This document shows, in pieces, positions 51,523 through 53,107 of a stretch of 53,107 bases of DNA (the stretch's first letter is position 1; each line of letters starts with the position of its first letter). The notes under the pieces were generated by a model. The model had not been told where the DNA came from, did not search any database, and was given only the letters and a program-made list of their open reading frames with translations. Where the stretch lies: contig NZ_JALKFZ020000166.1 in the NCBI RefSeq assembly GCF_023243075.1, positions 1 through 53,107 of the forward strand, written 5' to 3'. The DNA comes from Frankia sp. AiPa1. GTDB taxonomy: Bacteria > Actinomycetota > Actinomycetes > Frankiales > Frankiaceae. The position numbers were made by a program, and so were the translations under genes.

Positions 51523-51590
51523 GCCCGCCAGCGCCGGACCTAGCACCGAGGATGCCCGCCAGTGCTGGACCGGGCACCGAGGATGCCGGC
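51523..51590. repeat. 31-bp tandem repeat
   Basis: Two units (51523..51553, 51554..51584), sharing GCCCGCCAG at the start and GCACCGAGGAT at the end, with a partial third. It lies downstream of the FAD oxidase gene, upstream of the membrane-anchored gene. Confidence 0.8.
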
Positions 51591-51632
51591 CAGCCAGGTC
51601 AGGCCGGGATCAGGTCAGGCTGGGTGGTTCGA

Positions 51633-53072
51633 TCAGGTTGGGACGTCGGCGGGTGGCAGCTTGCCGGGGTTGAGCAGGCCGTCGGGGTCGAAGCGGGCGG
51701 CGGCGGCGCGCACGGCGTCCAGGCGGCCGTGGTGCAGTTCCCAGGTGTGCGGGTCGTCGACGTGGACCTCGACGTCGGCGAGGCGTTCCATCCGGGCATA
51801 GAGATCATCGTTTCCGTCGTAGCGCAGGAACAGCATGCTGACCCAGTCGCGCCCGTGCGCGGTGAGAAAGCCCTCCAGGTGCAGGAGTGACTCGGGGGCG
51901 ATCGCGGCCACCTCGTCCCGCCGGCGGGTGAGGCCAGGGCCCATGCACTGCAGGTGGGTCAGCTCGGGGCGCAGCTTGCGGACCCGGTAGGTGGTGTGGT
52001 TGTAGGACAGCGAGGTGATGTGCGCGGGGCCCCTGGGCCGGACCGCGTCGACCCGTCCGCCATGGCGGCGGACCACCTCGGCGGCGGCGTCGACGCTGTC
52101 CTCGGTGACGATGCCGCGCAGGCTCACCCTGTCCGGGGGCAGCGCGGTGGCGTCCAGCGGGCGGTAGGTGGCGACGATCCCGGCCTCGTCCAGGGACAGC
52201 AGGCGCGGGGTGGGCTCGAGGTCGAACAGCTCCTCGCCGGCGGCGACCGCGCCGGACAGTGCCGGGAAGGAGGTGAACAGGCCGGTCCAGCGCCTCGCCG
52301 GGCGCAGCGCCACGGTGGCGGTGGCCAGGACGCCGCACACGCCGAACGCGTGCGCGTGCGCGGAGTTCTCCGGGTAGGGCACGGCGACCGGCGTCGCGTC
52401 GTCGGTGCAGGGCACGACGAGCAGGCTGCGCAGGTAGCCGTCCCAGATGGCGCCGTTCGCGATGCTGCCCGTACCGCCCGAACCGCCTGCGATGAAGCCC
52501 CCGATCGTGCTACCGACAGTGGACGGCAGGATGGCGAGCTCCTGGCCGGCGGCCGCCGCGGCCTTCTCCATCAGGACAAACGACGCGCCGGCCTCGGCGG
52601 TCAGCCAGCCGTCCTCGACCGACAGAATCCGGGCGGCGGCCGAGGTGTCGATCACAAGCCCGCCGTACAGGGGGATACCCTGACCGTAGTTGCCGGTGCC
52701 CTGGCCACGCACGGTCACCGGCACCCGGTGGCGGTGCGCGGCGCCGACAGCCGAGGCGATCCCGGCGGCGTCCGGCGGGCGCACGACGACGTCGGCGACA
52801 CCGCCGGGCAGCAGCGGCTCGAGCACCGGACTCATGTGCGCCCAGTCGGTGGACGCGGAGAGCCGGGATGCCTGGTCGCGGCGCACCGCCTGCGCGCCGA
52901 CGAGCGTGGCGAGCTCGCCGGCCAGGGCGTCCAGTGTCGCCGGCTCCAGGGCAGGGACATCGACGGGCAGGCGGGCGCGGCCGAAGCCGGGGGGGGGGGG
53001 GGGGCCGGGCCCCCCCCCCCCCCCCCCCCCCGGACCGGGCTCCGGCCGGGCTCCGAGGATGCTCGGCGTCAT
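51633..53072 (-). CDS. FAD-binding oxidase/dehydrogenase (GlcD-like)
   Basis: 479 aa. The PCMH/VAO-type FAD domain shows PVTVRGQGTGNYGQGIPLYGGLVID, LPSTVGSTIGGFIAGGSGGTGSI and a C-terminal FDPDGLLNPGKL typical of D-lactate/glycolate oxidases. ATG 53072 gives MTPSILGARPEPG followed by Gly and Pro runs encoded by a G-run/C-run (52989..53031). The true N-terminus could start after these. Substrate unknown; not linked to the lut genes 28 kb away. Confidence 0.88.
   Translation of the reverse strand: MTPSILGARPEPGPGGGGGGGPGPPPPPGFGRARLPVDVPALEPATLDALAGELATLVGAQAVRRDQASRLSASTDWAHMSPVLEPLLPGGVADVVVRPPDAAGIASAVGAAHRHRVPVTVRGQGTGNYGQGIPLYGGLVIDTSAAARILSVEDGWLTAEAGASFVLMEKAAAAAGQELAILPSTVGSTIGGFIAGGSGGTGSIANGAIWDGYLRSLLVVPCTDDATPVAVPYPENSAHAHAFGVCGVLATATVALRPARRWTGLFTSFPALSGAVAAGEELFDLEPTPRLLSLDEAGIVATYRPLDATALPPDRVSLRGIVTEDSVDAAAEVVRRHGGRVDAVRPRGPAHITSLSYNHTTYRVRKLRPELTHLQCMGPGLTRRRDEVAAIAPESLLHLEGFLTAHGRDWVSMLFLRYDGNDDLYARMERLADVEVHVDDPHTWELHHGRLDAVRAAAARFDPDGLLNPGKLPPADVPT
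52989..53031. repeat. G16-CC-GGG-C22 homopolymer palindrome
   Basis: 16 consecutive G (52989..53004), CCGGG, then 22 consecutive C (53010..53031) inside the N-terminal coding part of the FAD oxidase. The near-palindromic shape can fold on itself. It could be real and slippage-prone, or an assembly/sequencing artefact near the end of the supplied sequence. Confidence 0.85.
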
Positions 53073-53107
53073 GGCAGCGCTGGTGTTGATCGTGGGCGAG
53101 TGCCGCC

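Noticed and set aside
1..53107. tRNA, rRNA and prophage genes
   Set aside because: No cloverleaf-like, rRNA or phage structural sequence recognised on either strand by eye.

Overview
The window is 53.1 kb of very GC-rich DNA. It has frequent GTG and some TTG starts and long spurious open frames on both strands. ClgR-, emfourin-, LppP/LprE- and PASTA/excalibur-type proteins are present. Together these point to an actinomycete chromosome; a Frankia-like or related soil or plant-associated organism is my inference. I see no rRNA, tRNA or CRISPR. The left edge is the right end of an IS200/IS605-type element, with the TnpB C-terminus and terminal hairpin, abutting a fragment of a type I restriction subunit (hsdR).

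Left half (0.9-28 kb): mostly intact housekeeping and accessory genes. In order these are a YihY/BrkB membrane protein, a divergent hypothetical, a sirtuin, a TetR / NAD(P)-binding divergent pair with a palindrome between them, GNAT, an alkylguanine-type DNA methyltransferase, RtcB RNA ligase, an orphan emfourin-type protease inhibitor, an orphan 2-oxo-acid dehydrogenase E1-alpha plus aldehyde dehydrogenase, a methyltransferase, an LppP/LprE-like secreted protein and methylmalonyl-CoA epimerase. Two tandem MerR paralogues then lead into a translationally coupled pair of ClpP genes. A TetR/SDR divergent pair with a double palindrome, a PASTA/excalibur lipoprotein, lutABC, a secreted GDSL esterase and a conserved beta-rich protein follow.

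Right half (28-48 kb): a nitrogen-compound catabolic region showing several rearrangement scars. GntR/FCD regulator, hydantoin-type racemase, a broken amidohydrolase joined to a broken ABC solute-binding protein, 2OG-Fe(II) oxygenase, a clipped TetR gene head to head with a clipped FAD monooxygenase, NERD protein and ClgR-like regulator come first. Acetamidase/formamidase then diverges from a run of isochorismatase-family hydrolase, cupin, MBL-hydrolase fused to an AtzH/HpxZ-like domain, amidase and XRE-cupin regulator; four of these genes are linked by GTGA overlaps. Acyl-CoA synthetase, an LLM flavin oxidoreductase preceded by a perfect hairpin, a creatininase-family amidohydrolase and an internally deleted FAD oxidoreductase complete the region. 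My working hypothesis is an oxidative and amidohydrolytic pathway for a ring- or imide-nitrogen compound (hydantoin, pyrimidine, purine or triazine-like). The substrate is unknown.

Right end (48-53 kb): a tyrosine phosphatase, a seven-repeat FG-GAP secreted protein, a membrane-anchored hypothetical and a GlcD-type FAD oxidase whose N-terminus is encoded by a striking G-run/C-run. In-frame and intergenic minisatellites of 6 to 36 bp occur throughout and decorate several enzymes.
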